Assembly (NCBI RefSeq): GCF_003286085.1
Contig: NW_020825298.1
Location: 9,858,001 to 9,922,000, forward strand
Source: Drosophila persimilis
Lineage: Eukaryota > Arthropoda > Insecta > Diptera > Drosophilidae
Reading direction: 5' to 3'
DNA length: 64,000 nucleotides
Position numbers and translations under genes: made by a program. The notes under the pieces were generated by a model. It was given only the letters and a program-made list of their open reading frames with translations, was not told the origin of the DNA and did not search any database. Below, piece after piece: positions 45,792-58,796 of this stretch. Every line of letters begins with the position of its first letter. Position 1 is the stretch's first letter.

Positions 45792-48700
45792 ATGGGTCGC
45801 AAAAAGAAGAAGGCCTCCAAACCCTGGTGCTGGTATCCTTTTTTAAAACAAACAACAATATTTTTCCCAGCATGTGCCGCTAGCTGGTAGGGCAAAAAAA
45901 TTTGTATGTACACATACAAACCACTCACACAGGAGAAATTTATATAATGGTGTTGGCAAGGGGGCAGGAAGAACGGATATTTTGGCATTTTCCTTAACTC
46001 ATTTAAAACAGGTACTGCAACCGTGAGTTCGACGATGAAAAAATCCTGGTGCAACATCAAAAGGCCAAGCATTTTAAGTGCCACATATGCCACAAAAAGC
46101 TGTATACGGGTCCTGGTTTGTCCATCCACTGTATGCAAGTGCATAAGGAGACGGTCGACAAGGTTCCCAACTCGTTGCCCAATCGCTCAAACATTGAAAT
46201 TGAAATATTTGGCATGGACGGAATACCAGTTGAGGACCTCAGGGATCACGAGAAGCAGAAGAATGGCGGAAAATCTGATTCCGACGATGACGAGCCAGTG
46301 GCAAAGAAGAAAGTTGAATGTGAGTGATGTGATATTCGATATAATAAGCAAATGAGTTTATCTATTGGGATATAACCGTTTCAGATTCCATGAGCGTACC
46401 GCCACCCATGATGATGCCGCCGAATATGATGCCCCCTCATATGCTGGGGCAATATGGCATGGGAATGATGACACATATGCCGCCGTTGCCTCCTTACCCG
46501 GTACCCATGATGCCTCACATGATGCCGCCGCGTCCTCTGTTTCCAGCTGCGATGGCGACTACCTCAGCAGCGGCTGCAGCGGCAGCGGCGCATCATCATC
46601 ACGCTGCCGCCATGGCCCAGCAGAAGCCAACGTTTCCAGCTTACAGGTGGGGAACATACAGACATTCATTCCCCGATATAGACTCCCAATGGCGACTGGG
46701 ACCTACTTCCGGGCTCTCGCCAACGAATTTCATACTTATTCTTGTTTTTGTTTGATTTTTTGGTAAAGTAATGCTACCATAAGTGCTCCACCCACCACCA
46801 ATCATGCTGGTGGCGCATCAAGCGCACCACCAAGTGGCCCGCCCGATGCACAACAGCAACAGAGCCGTCCGCCAGTTCCAAATGCCACATCAGGAGGCGG
46901 ACCAACGGCCGCTGTTAGCACAAAAATTATGCATCCGCCGGAGGATTCAAGTCTGGAAGAGTTACGTGCCCGCCAGCCCAAATATCAGGCGCGTCTCGCT
47001 ATTGCACTGGCCGCAGTCGCGAATCTACACAGCAGAAAGAGCCCAAGCAATAATGGGTCCTCATCATCGATGCCCGTCACACCGCCGCCTCCATCGCTGG
47101 CTGGAATTTCACCCACAGGCAGCAGTAGCAACAGCAGCCATGCCGCCGCAAATGCGATTGCTGTCTCCACAGCCATCTCAAAGGCCCAGGAAGTGAGTTC
47201 TTATCATAGTTATAGCAACCATAGTCAATATAAATGAGCATACGGCGACAGACTCGGACACACGCTAAAAATATGACACAAAAAAAAAAAACAAGAACAG
47301 TAACGAACGGACTGAACACGGACTGACCTGTACAAAAAAGACAACTTACGAATCACTTACAAAAATAATTAACTTACATTTGAGATCCGACTGCATTTTG
47401 CGTTTCGTTCGCATTCTTTGAATTCCATTTATCTCCAAGTTGGACAACTTTTTTTATATATTGATTATAAATACGAAAAACCCGATTTTTGTTACGATTA
47501 TGATTATTTTTGCAAATTTCGGGTGATGCGAAGGCGAAATTTACGTTCATTACGACCACAGCGAACGCAAGCAATTACGGAATACAAGAATTATACAAAA
47601 ACACAAAAGAAAAGAAAAATCACTTTTTTTAGCATATAGTATGATATATGTCTGTACAATTTTTTAATTAAACAAACAAATTAATGGCAACAAAACAAAT
47701 GAAACGGCGGTTTTCAATTTAACCACATAAGGTACTTTGATTTCAAACAGCAATGCAAAAAAAAATATATATACAAGGTCCACCCATGTCCTGGTCCCAT
47801 TTTCGTCCTCTACCATCTATAGATCTCGCATTTCGAATTTGCAAAGATAAAACCGGAACGAATCTCATTTTAAATCCTATATTGGGGATTTCTAGATTTT
47901 AATCGAATAATATTCGTTCAATCTGAGGGTGCGGCAGATGTAGATTACCTTCTAGTTTTTCGATTTCGAAGAACCAAGCTATGTCCAATAGTTTTCCTTA
48001 TGTTCTAGTTTCAATTTGAGTTGGTTTTCTTAGAGAAATATTCCCCGCATGTGGACTGTGAGAAAAATTCAAATCAATTCCCTACATTTTCTTACAGACC
48101 GCCGCATTTGTGGCCGTGGCACAGGCTCAGGTCCAGGCGCAGGCTCAGGCCCAGGCACAGGCTCAGGCTCAAGCCCAGGCTCAGGCGCATGTACAAGCGG
48201 CCCAGGCCCAAGCTCAAGCAGTGGTCCAAGCTCAGGTGCAGGCAGCTCACGTTGCCCAGGCTGTGGCTGCCCAGCAGCAGGCGGTACAACAGCATCACCA
48301 GCAGCAGCAGCAGCAGGCGGTACAACAGCATGCGCAACAGCAAGCCCAGCAGCAGCATCAGCAGCAGGTACAACAGCAACAGGACCATATCAATCGGGCT
48401 GTGATGCTTCAGCGTTTACAGGCTGTGCGGCAGCCGGGCAATCCGGGCGCTGCTGCAGCAGCTGCGGCCGCCGCGGCTTGTGGCATGGTAAGTCTCTAAT
48501 CCTCTGCTAGTGCGTAGGCAGCGCCAAACCAGAAGAAAGAATCAACTTGACTAAACAAAAATCAAATCCCAAGTGCTAAGAATCTCAATCTGTACAAAAA
48601 GAACTGATCTTGTGTCCTAGCGTGGTGCCAAAAAGCCAACGACAGCATTCTTGAGTGGGTTAATCCAATTTATTAGATGTTTTAGTTTAGAGCTTCATCA

Positions 48701-51427
48701 CTAGCATCATCATTATTGCAGATCATGCCAATCACTCACTTGCAAAAATTATGCTCTAGGGGGAAAACATCTATGCACATAAAATTGAATTATTTCTAGG
48801 TTTAGCCTATGGCTAGACATAAAACAGTGGTCCATTCCTTACACTCACAAACTTATACTAATTTTCTGCTGTTGAAAGCATTTGCTTAGGATCATTAAAA
48901 TATCCTAGATCCTAAGCCTAGTGGTATACGAGGTGTTCAAAAGTAATCGTCTCATCGCTAATATTCTGCTTAATTCCTACTTGCTACCTCTATGACGCTT
49001 TTTATTATCCGAAATCCTTCCTAAGCGCGATCTCTCGGATCTAACATCCTTATCTGATAGTTAAAACTCCTCCCAACACTATAGCTGCAGCATTCCCGTT
49101 AGTTGTTGGCAAACGCCTCGTATATCGAATATCAAAATGGATTTCAACCATCAATAATATCAAATATTACACAAAATCACAAAATAAATTCTAAAAACTT
49201 ATTAAGCTTGTAAAAAAAACACCTTAAAAAACAACTGTGTTAAAGTTACCGTTACAATTGCAGTACAGTGCAGAAGTTCAGTGTTGAAAAACAAAGAGTT
49301 GCAAGTGTTGCGCAGGGCCCCCGAAAAGTGTTATACAGTATGTATTGTTTTTGTACCAACAACAAAAAAAAAGTTTATCTACCCCCACAACATAACCTGA
49401 TCACTCCAACATAGCCCCCAGCCCCAAACAAAAAAACAAAATAATAGAAAATGCGATATTGAAAGAGTGCGAAATGCAAAAAGATAAGTAAAAGCCAAAC
49501 AACTCCATTATAATCTTACTTAGTCGTACTTATGCAAGTAATTATGTAGTCTAAGCAAGTACTTACTCTCCTCTATATCTCTGTCTACCTCCACAACACT
49601 ATCATACTATTTCAACATACTTTTAATACCCCCTCCATACCATAATACCCTATAAGTCCCAACCAAACGGAAGTTCCAATTTCCTCCCGTACGTACTGCC
49701 TTGCAAGTAAAGACAAAAAGTAATAAGAAAAGAATTATCAACAAACAAAATAATAATATTAGTAAAGAATGAGAGAAGAGTGAGTTATGTTTAAACTATT
49801 TTGCAAGCCATGTAAGTACATTTCAATAATTTCTATTACCAAAAAAAAAACAAACAAACAACAATTTTGAATTTGTCGTAATGGTTGCTGCGTTGGTTGG
49901 TTTAATTGATTGATTGATGATTGATTGATTGGTTGATTGATTGATTAATTCATATACACATACACTATTTAAGTAAACCTAAACACCGCATTGATATGTC
50001 TCTCTACTATATCTATCTGTTACCTCGAGAATACAACCCACAAAACTACAAAAAGAAACCAAAAAACAAAAAACTATGCCAGAAAACCATAATCTCTAAA
50101 TGTTCTTTGATCTGTAAATTGTACTCTGTATGTCATATGCTCTTTTATGTTTTATCATTCATGTCATGCATCTCTGTACGTCTGTGTACCCGTACACATA
50201 TCCCCATAACATACTATACATACATATATACCACCCGAACTAACAAACACACATCATTACACATTCATCTGGTTTTGCGCGCAAACTAAATGCTTTCTGA
50301 TGGTAGAGGTCTGTTTGTTGAATTCACTTTCATTTCCCTTGCCAACTGATGAACTTGCCATTCCTCAGAAAGACTCCTTCATTCATCCATCCATCCATAC
50401 ACACATAGCATATCTATCATAGACAATTATGAGCTTAACTTCTAACTCAAAGATATTGAAATTTGAACTCGAATCTTTGTCTCTGGTTAGTAAAAAATGG
50501 AAATTTTCTAAAAGAGAACTCTATCTATATGACTTACTTTGTTGAAAGAATTTTTAATTTGAGCTTTGGTCCGTAGTCCCAAACACAAAAATCTATCTCT
50601 CTCCACTACGTCGTCGTCAGTTCAGTTTCCGAATTGTAAGTACTTTTTTCTTTTTAAATTTACAACAAAATTAAGTATATTATTTGTTTGCCGGGAGAAG
50701 AGAAGAGGAGTCTGCTCTTTCTCTGATCTATTCTACTCTACTCTACTCTACTCTATTATATATCTCTCTCTCTGCTCTATATCATACATTTGTAATGCGA
50801 TGCAACAAAACGTTTTCAACCCACAACAAAACCAACCCAAAAACACACTACAAACAAACACATACACCACACCTATTATCCATCTATGGAATAAGTACGC
50901 AAAAACCAACTTATTAATACTCTTGAAAACAATATACAATCCAAACAAACATAATTAATAACAACTTAGCTAATTTTGTGTACAATGGCTTCAATATAGA
51001 CCATGTTAAGAGCCAAGAATCAAGATTACTAATCGCCGATCTTTTGTTTCATGCTCTTCTATATATTTGTCTCCATAAACGTACGTGCCGTTCAGATGCC
51101 GTTGCCGGGGCACATGCAGCTGATGCAACCTATGCTGAGACCGGCCATGGCCATTGGACCACATGGAGCCCTGATCGGTGGGAATATGTTGAGAGCTGCT
51201 GCGGGCCCGGGTCTGCACGGCATGCCGGCAGGTAAGTAGATGCACTTATCAGTCCTCGGAATATACTATTAATCTTCAATTCTTCAGGCCTTATGCCAAT
51301 GCAGGCAATTGGATTGCCCGGATTCAATGGAGCACTGCCTGCGGGGGCCATGCATATGCCTGGCATGGGCGTAATGCTGCAGGGTCATCCGAATATGCTG
51401 CAGATGATGCAGCCGCGATTCAGATGA
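45792..51427 (+). CDS. BuGZ: Zinc-finger spindle-assembly factor BuGZ (ZNF207 family)
   Basis: Seven exons (45792-45832, 46012-46319, 46385-46646, 46769-47192, 48098-48487, 51096-51231 and 51288-51427) join in frame to 566 aa. BuGZ binds and stabilises Bub3 and microtubules at kinetochores and also acts in splicing. Two C2H2 fingers are at C13/C16/H29/H34 and C37/C40/H53/H58 after [13 protein letters not shown] Met/Pro-rich region follows. The block [19 protein letters not shown] in exon 4 fits the Bub3-binding GLEBS motif with its Glu pair. Exon 5 is a Gln-Ala then poly-Gln low-complexity run, typical of this phase-separating family. The end is Met/Gly/Pro-rich ([10 protein letters not shown]). 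The 2.6 kb intron 5 and the downstream region hold further exon-like segments listed separately. Confidence 0.9.
48113..48400 (+). repeat. In-frame CAG/CAGGCN repeat in BuGZ exon 5
   Basis: Hexanucleotide caggcn units code for alternating Gln-Ala, and then cag runs code for poly-Gln broken by His, Ala and Val. All three + frames and one - frame are open here because the repeat has no stop words. Frame choice rests on the exact exon phases (48098 acceptor phase 0, 48487 donor phase 0). Confidence 0.85.
48488..51095 (+). other. BuGZ intron 5
   Basis: AT-rich, with a run of ttga units (49905-49950), a ctcta pentanucleotide run (50729-50757) and many short A-runs. I see no clear exon. A donor-like GAATT|GTAAGTAC lies near 50636. 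Early polyadenylation inside this intron is possible: AATAAA lies near 49182. Confidence 0.5.
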
Positions 51428-54400
51428 TGTCTGCCCGCAGCGCCGGGTCTGTTGCAGGCTCCAGCAACCCAGCCGCAACCGCAATTGCAAGCGCAACCGC
51501 AGCCACATCCTCAGCATCTGCATGCGCAGCATCCTCGGCCATATCCCCGGCCAGCGACAACATTGCATCACCAACCGCCATTGTTGAGCCTACCGCTGCC
51601 GTTGCTGTTCCACGAATGATGCGGAGCGCATGATGGCCAGCCATCAACTAAACTAATCCATCATGACACCAAACATCAGCTAAGCAAAGCAGTCAATCGT
51701 CAGCAAGCAAGTTTTTTGAAAACTCCAACCAAAGTCAAGTTCTTTTTTCAATGTATAACAGTTTTTGAGACACACACCACCAACAGCCACATACACACAC
51801 ACACACACACAGATCATAACACCACGCTATCCACTAACCAGCGGTTATGCGTAGTAAATCATTCGATGTTATATATATGTATATATATATATTTATATAT
51901 ATCTATATATACAATATTTGGTTTATCTAATGCACTCCTTGCCTTTGTTCTTTTTTAAAGCGATCAAAATTGTTTAATTTTCGACTAATCCGATTTAATC
52001 AATGTCTATGAATACATGTACATACCTATTTGTGTTCTTTGTATAACGCAATGTATAACACAACCTCACACGCATACACACACTGCTAACACACACATCT
52101 ATACCCACACATATGCCCCTTAAACACTATTGAAAAAAAAACCTCCTTCATCTGAAGCTATTTTGCTGTGCTGTAGATCTCTTTCTCTATATGTATCTAT
52201 ATATCTGTATAACCAGAATATTAATCGTTGACATTTTATCTATGTTGTCTATTTTTTTTAAAATTCTCTTTCTTTTTTTTAGTTTTAGTGAACATATATA
52301 ATTTAAATACGCCCACCCACACACACTCAAATTGTTTTATCATGTATTTTGCTAACAAAAAAAAAACGAAAAGAAAAACCAAGAGAAAATCTTCAGAAAC
52401 ACAAAAACCTGAACGCTCAAAGCCCTGGGTATGTTGACAATAGCCATAAGCAGCATTTTTTGTGTTGTTTTTCTGTGTTATTTGTGCGTAAATTATAGTT
52501 TATCGATCCTTATGTCCATGTGCAATGCTCTACAAACTGTTATACATACTACTGTTATAAAAAAATCCTTACAACCTTTGTTCAGGCCCATATGTTGTCT
52601 CTAGAGTCTAGACCTTCGTTCGCTCAGTTGTGGCTGACAAAAAGTAAGTCTTAACTTTCTCTACATAGTATATATAATTATATACATACATACATATATT
52701 TATATATAAATATTCAACTCTTTTTTGTATCATTTCTGTTCTTTTGGTCATCAAAATGTATGTATTTTGATGAATATTATTTGGTGTGTGTGTGAGAGCG
52801 CCAGACAACAGATCAGAGCAGGTATCTACATTCAATTTGTTTTTCTTTCAATTACTATTATGATATAATACTATACTATCCTAAGTCATTCGGTTATGGT
52901 ATGGTTGGTACTAAACAAAAAACAACAACAACTACAACAACACCCCTATCCCCTTACAACTATAGATTATAGATAGTAGAGTTAACTGTAGGAGGCATCT
53001 AGTTATTGAAATCATACTGTAATTCACATGTTAGCGAGTACAAAAACATTATTAATCTGGAGCCTTTTTAATTTGTTGTTATCGTATCGTTCTTCCAACA
53101 GTTCAAAGTTCTCTAGCTTCCTCGCCTCACAGCTTCAGCTACACTAAAATAAAATGATATAGCTAAAAATACTCGAGTACGAGTACTAGTACTCCTCCCT
53201 TCATGTAGGCTCTCAGGCTTTTCTTAAACCGATAATCATAGACACGGTTTTAGCTAGCATAAGTAGTCGATTGGCAGTTTGGAAAATCCTAGCTCCATTT
53301 GGTTTTGTTGTATTTATGGGAAACATCAGCATGAAATAGATTGAACTCCTTTTCCCACTCTGAAATATCCAACTCAAAATCATTGAATACCCTTGACCCA
53401 GCGTAGCCTAGGCTAGTACAATTTTGCACTTCGATCCTTGAAGAGCACCATAACCCTATCCTAACACACTCATCCTGAAACTAATGCGAACTTGTTTGAG
53501 TACCTACACACATAGTATAGTTATAACCCAACCATAATCTATCTATCTATATGTATAAATACACGTATTACTGTAACTATATCGTGTAACTTAATCATCT
53601 GCAATGACAAGTGAAAAACTGCCCTAGAATATCGAGTGAATCCGAATCTCCATCCCCCCTTCATTCACTCGGGGTAGTTTAGCGCAAAATTGATGTTGGA
53701 CTTTGGGGTCTGGCAAAATTGCCGCACCGTTGAGGGGATATCGCCGGCCATATCCAATTTCGTTTGGCCCGGTTCGATTATCCTGCGGTGTTAGAACGGC
53801 GTGCTTCAGACGAAAGTACCTCAATGCAAGACAGACAAACTACCAGATTTGGTGGCAATATTACGTACAATTTTCACAACCAAAAACTAAACTCGCATCT
53901 TTGTACACAGTCTTTGTTTCTACTCGTATCTGTAGTATATATATCTCTCTCTGGTAATCCTATTGAAAAGACTCTGTAAATATTTCATGGCCGCATTTAA
54001 TTTTGTAGAGTTGCTTTTCTCTTATCACTTGTTCTTGTTTTAAGGGTCGGGAATGCAAAACAATTGAGTACTAAATGAATTTTTAGATTAGATAATGGAT
54101 AATACAGAGTTAGCAGAATAGGTATCTTGGTCAAATTTGTAATATTGTTTTCCTTAAATACTATTTTTTGTATTCCATTTTAATGTTCTGACATCTTAAC
54201 TTTTGAATAATGTCGCTATGTGATGTCTTATTTCCTACTGCAGTGGGTGAAACGGACAATGTAGCTGATATTAATTCAATTCTAGTTTCGAATTTATATT
54301 TTGTATGTACACAGTTTTAGGTATTCTTTCGTAAAGTGCGTCTAAAAATGTCCAGACTATTCTAGTCTATAACTAGTTGTAAATCTAGTAATAACATTGT

Positions 54401-56522
54401 TTTTTATGATTTTTGTATTTTTAATGTTTGGCTCTTTTCCAGAACACCGAAATTTCAGTATAAAAAGTGTTTTATATATAAAACAATTTTAAAAATTAGT
54501 TTAAAGATGAAATTAGAAAAATGGTATAAAAAAATAAACTGTGATTTACAAAGTAAAGATTAAAAAAAAAAACAGGTAGACGATATCCTTTTTAGTTTCG
54601 ATTTTAGTTTAAATTGGCCATTTCACCCACAGTGCACTTTGCCGTCTTTTAAATAAAACCTTGTTAAAATCTTGAATAGAATTTTCGTTAGACCAATTTT
54701 TAGTATCATTAAATTTTGAAGCTCCGATATTCTTACCTGTACAGCTGGGTATGGTATAGTGAAATTTGGTTTGCATTCCTTGACTGTAGTCAAGTTTTAG
54801 TCAACTGGTGGTGGTCATTTATTATCGATTATCGGTTATTTGATGTGATTTAATTTCAATATTGCTCTAAATGTAAAACTGTCAACATACAATGCACGCG
54901 TTCGTTTGAAGAGAGTACAAAAAAGAAAATAGCTACGAGTTTTCGTTATTAATTTTGATGGGCTTTAGGTGTTTGCGAAAAGAAACCCAAATTATGATTA
55001 AAACTTAACTTAGTCCACCAATCTGTCTGTCTTTGCGCTGGGCGACACGCGAGTAGCTGAACAAATTGCAGTCACTGTATTACTAAAACCCGACACACAC
55101 CCATACCAACGGCGTAAATGTCTGCTGGGTTCAGTTGAAAGCGTGTCACATTAATTTTGCTGAGCGAAGAGTCCCCTGCGTCCGTCCTCTTTCTCTTTCT
55201 CTCTCTATTTCTCTATCTGTGTATATCTATATATAAATGGTATATGTCTATCTTTGGATTATGTTCTGCATGCCCTGAGTGAAGAGTATGCTTACCCACC
55301 CGATAAATTCCAAAAGGACGCAGGCGATGTGCTGGATTTTAATTGCTTTTGGCATATTGTATCTCCGAAATGAAGGCACATCACAGTTATCGATATAACT
55401 GTTGGACTTTTCGGTCCTTGTCTTGCACCATACACTCTCGTTCTTTCCACATGCATATGTATAACAACTGCTATAACTTTTGATATTAGACCGAATCGCA
55501 TAACATACGCGTCTTGTACAATCCACACAATCCGGAGGGCAGTATCACCACCAACCACCACCTCGACCACACCATTTCTCAAAGCATCCGAAAAGAAGGA
55601 TTCAGAAGAGATCTATGATAATGTTTGTTTTCACAATTTTGTTTAGTGTTGATTATTTAATCATTTTTCAAATCGAAATAATCAATAATGCTTTCTTAGT
55701 TGCAACTACTTTTGAAAAGTTTGAAAAGTATTACAAGATCGAAAAGTTTTCAAAAATAAAATTAATTTTAAACATAATAAAAACAGAATTTGATTTGCCA
55801 AAGATCTTTGAAGCTTTCGACCAAAGTTGATTATTTTTTTTTTGTATTTATATATAATCTTTGAGTAAATTTATTAAATTGCAATGTTTATATTCTTCAT
55901 AAGCTTTAAACAATTTTTGTTGCATTTACTATTTACTAAAGCTTACGGAATATAACAAATTGTTTTTCCTTATCCATTTTCTGTTCGTTCGGCAATTAAT
56001 CACACAACTACCTAGCTAATGCCTCTACTATACTTAGTGCAAATGCAAAAAAAATCAAAAAAACCGACAGGTTTGCCTACATATGTTAAATCACTTTTAA
56101 TGTTGTAACGCCAATGGAAAGTAAAGCATAAAGGAAGAAAAACGAAAGATATATTTAGCCAGCTTGTACGAAAAACGTTTCTATACAAAAAAAAAACCAA
56201 AACCAAAAACAAATCAACAAACAAAGAGAAAATTATATAAGCAATTGTTTAAACTCTTTTGAACAAAAAAAAAAAAACAAAAAATCAAAAACAAAACTGC
56301 ATAACGATAATATTTCTAGTTTAATGTTTTGATTGTTCTATTCTTTTTAAATTAATTTATTGAAATTTTAATAAATCAAATAAATGGAAAACAATTGATT
56401 GAGTTTTTTTCTGGGAAATACACTTCTGGACCTTTTTTCATTAAAATGTATATTACCGCGTGGTATTATCTTTTTCTGATACCAGTTATACATTATATAA
56501 GACTCTCTCTCTAGCTTTCCAG
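51428..56522 (+). other. Long AT-rich tract after BuGZ: 3' UTR and intergenic
   Basis: No coding frame with a recognisable domain is present. AATAAA words near 53152, 54533 and 54650 could end BuGZ messages. TA/ATATAT runs lie at 51869-51915, and CA runs at 51791-51811 and 52065-52090. A 58 bp exon-like segment at 52586-52643 is listed separately. Sequence with so many short A-, T- and CA-runs but few stops of composition suits a long 3' UTR. Confidence 0.45.
52586..52643 (+). other. Exon-like segment flanked by splice signals
   Basis: acaacctttgttcag precedes it and gtaagtct follows. It is open in phase 0 (reading AHMLSLESRPSFAQLW) and ends in phase 1. It could be an alternative or non-coding exon of a BuGZ transcript. 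I recognise no homologue, so this rests on the splice signals alone. Confidence 0.3.
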
Positions 56523-56663
56523 CAGCTGGGGATTTCGTCTCATGCGTACATGGTGCCTGGAAATCCCTCAAAACAGATTGATGACACATGGTCTATTCCC
56601 AGCGAGTCAGACTTACTGAAGTCAGCGATTCACTCATGGTATAGAACGCTCAGAATTTTCTAG
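56523..56663 (+). CDS. Candidate alternative terminal exon, unknown product
   Basis: A strong acceptor (gactctctctctagctttccag) is followed by 46 open codons to TAG at 56661-56663, and AATAAA lies at 56733-56738, only 70 bp after the stop. The frame (starting QLGISSHAYMVPGNPSKQID) looks protein-like: mixed polar residues and few rare codons. Phase 0 matches the end of BuGZ exon 5 (48487), so it could be an alternative BuGZ C-terminus, or the last exon of an unseen gene. On the minus strand the same region has a short ATG frame with a GTAAGT donor, a less likely reading. Confidence 0.35.
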   Translation, partial: QLGISSHAYMVPGNPSKQIDDTWSIPSESDLLKSAIHSWYRTLRIF

Positions 56664-58796
56664 AGGTCAACCAATGATATTTCTCAAAGAAATTAATTAA
56701 AAGTGCATAATGAAATATTGATTACCATACAGAATAAAACAATGGGGAGCCCTACTTAAGTATGGTATTATATTTTAGCATTTATGGGTCAGACATCTAT
56801 GTATTCGTACATTTGTTGTATACTGTTTGTGGGAGTCTTTTCAGGGGCTTGTCATTTGCAGGGCCGTCGAAATGTTCACAGCCCACTGAAGCTGAAATGG
56901 TCACCTATATTTGCAAATTGGAATTGTTTCTTATAAGTTGGAATTATAATAGCCGGATTAATATCGCCATAGCGTGGGAGCTGGCCATCCATGTATCTAT
57001 TAGCATTATTCGGATAGCTCAGGGAGCGTGCCAAAATTTACTTAGCTTCCAAGTGCTAAACCGCCTTAACCAACTGACTAATTCAAGTTCAGTGGAATTT
57101 CAAGAGAGTGAGAGCAACTCTCACGCAACCCGTAACCCGTAACCCGTCTCATAAAGTTGTCTTGCCCAAGCCGCTGGTGTTCAGTCGACTTTTAGTTTCG
57201 TTTCGAGCTTCCTCGCGGGCGGTTGTATCGCACAAAATTGTGTAGTCTTTTAAAAGGTGTGTTCAGTGCTGGTTCGAGCTGCTGACATTTTATAAAAATT
57301 TGGTCAGCAAATCAAATCAAACTCTTTGTGGTCATAAAAGCCAAAACTAAACCAGGGCCAACACACAAAAGATTCAAGACACAAACTTTGATCAACTCTT
57401 GCCGGCTCGTCCACACAACTCAATTCAAGTCAGTCAAGTGACAAGGTTTGCATAACTCTTTAGAGTTGTATAGTACAAAGACCCCACTCCAGGCCTCCAT
57501 TGCCGTCTACTTTACTTGTAAGCCCGAAAAAGCTGCAAACCAAATAAAAATATCAAAGCAAATAGCAAAGTGTTAAGTAATAGCAAATAAAAATTAGGCA
57601 GAAACTGGAAACAACACAAGCCGAGCTTAAACAAATCAGAGACTATTAATTTATGCCTGCAAAAGTCAATTAGTAATTATACCTGCATTATACGAGTATG
57701 TGTATACTTAGACACGCCCACAAATCAAACTGGAATCGATCCGAAACAGGGCATTTATAAGACCCCCGCCCCCAACTGACTCACATATAAAACTCGGAGA
57801 AAAAAAACGAAAAACAATTTTGAAAATGCGTGTATTAAAATGCCCGGACGATGCCAAGATCATAAATACAATTTATTAGATGGAACAATCAAAGAGAATG
57901 GCGGTCGAGACAGGAGAAGCTCATTGAAATGCTAATGTCCGAATGACGGGACAGAGACTCAACGTGAATTCAGATGATGAGGCCGAGTCGAGTGCTGAAG
58001 ATACAATAATGGTTAAGATACACCTAAAAAAATAAAGAGACAGAAGAGTGAGTGGTTGGCCAGACAACTTGAGAAATGGTGAAGCAGGAGAAAGGTTTGA
58101 TTGGATGCGTAGATATGGTTTCTTGCAATAACAGTTTGAAGAGTTGTTTTTTTAATAAGAGAAACAAAAATAAGTCGGACATTGATCCAATTCCATCTAG
58201 AGTTAAGAAACAGTATAAAAATAGCTCGAAAACCTAATCGCACAAGATTTTCGTTCAAATAAGATACAAATCTGATTAAGTGAAATACCAAAATCATCTT
58301 TAACATGTAAAGTATATTTGAAATGGCAGTAGACCCTCATCAATCTTAAAAGAATCGGAGACTTCAGAGAGGCACTCGCTAAGTGCACCTCAAAGAAGGG
58401 TATATAAAAAGTGAAAAACTTCCCCAAACATGTCTTGATTTCTTTGGTTAGATAATGAACCATGAGACTCACTTTTAGCCAGAAACCGAAAAAAAAACTT
58501 TGTGGTTTGGCAACTTAACCAGAACAGACCAACAAGACAACTTTCAAATAGTTGAGAGAGACCAAGCCTGAGACTGCGAGACTGAGTCAGAGCCGAAGAA
58601 GGCCAACCGGGACGGCGGGGGCTGGGCATGGGCCTGGGCCTAGTGACAAGATCGATAGAGATACTCATATTATTAACTGACTATGATCTGGTTATGGCAT
58701 GGACAAGGCCGTTGCGGCTTAACGGAAGCTTAACCAGCCGTATCCATCCGTATAATTTTAATTGATTTTTGTCTTTGCAGTTAATTGATTGAAGCC
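56664..58796 (+). other. Upstream region of yellow-b
   Basis: The yellow-b leader begins after an acceptor (tctttgcag, ending 58780), so a non-coding first exon must lie upstream. A TCAGTCG initiator-like word at 57191-57197 is a possible start, without a good TATA at -31. A threefold acccgta repeat lies at 57128-57147. The 126-codon frame at 56762-57142 has no domain and is probably chance. Confidence 0.4.

Noticed and set aside
48021-48510. Alternative + frames over the BuGZ repeat exon
   Set aside because: The splice phases at 47192, 48098, 48487 and 51096 fix the Gln-Ala frame. The others are open only because the repeat lacks stop words.
56762-57142. 126-codon frame upstream of yellow-b
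   Set aside because: No domain, AT-rich rare codons, no splice or promoter support.
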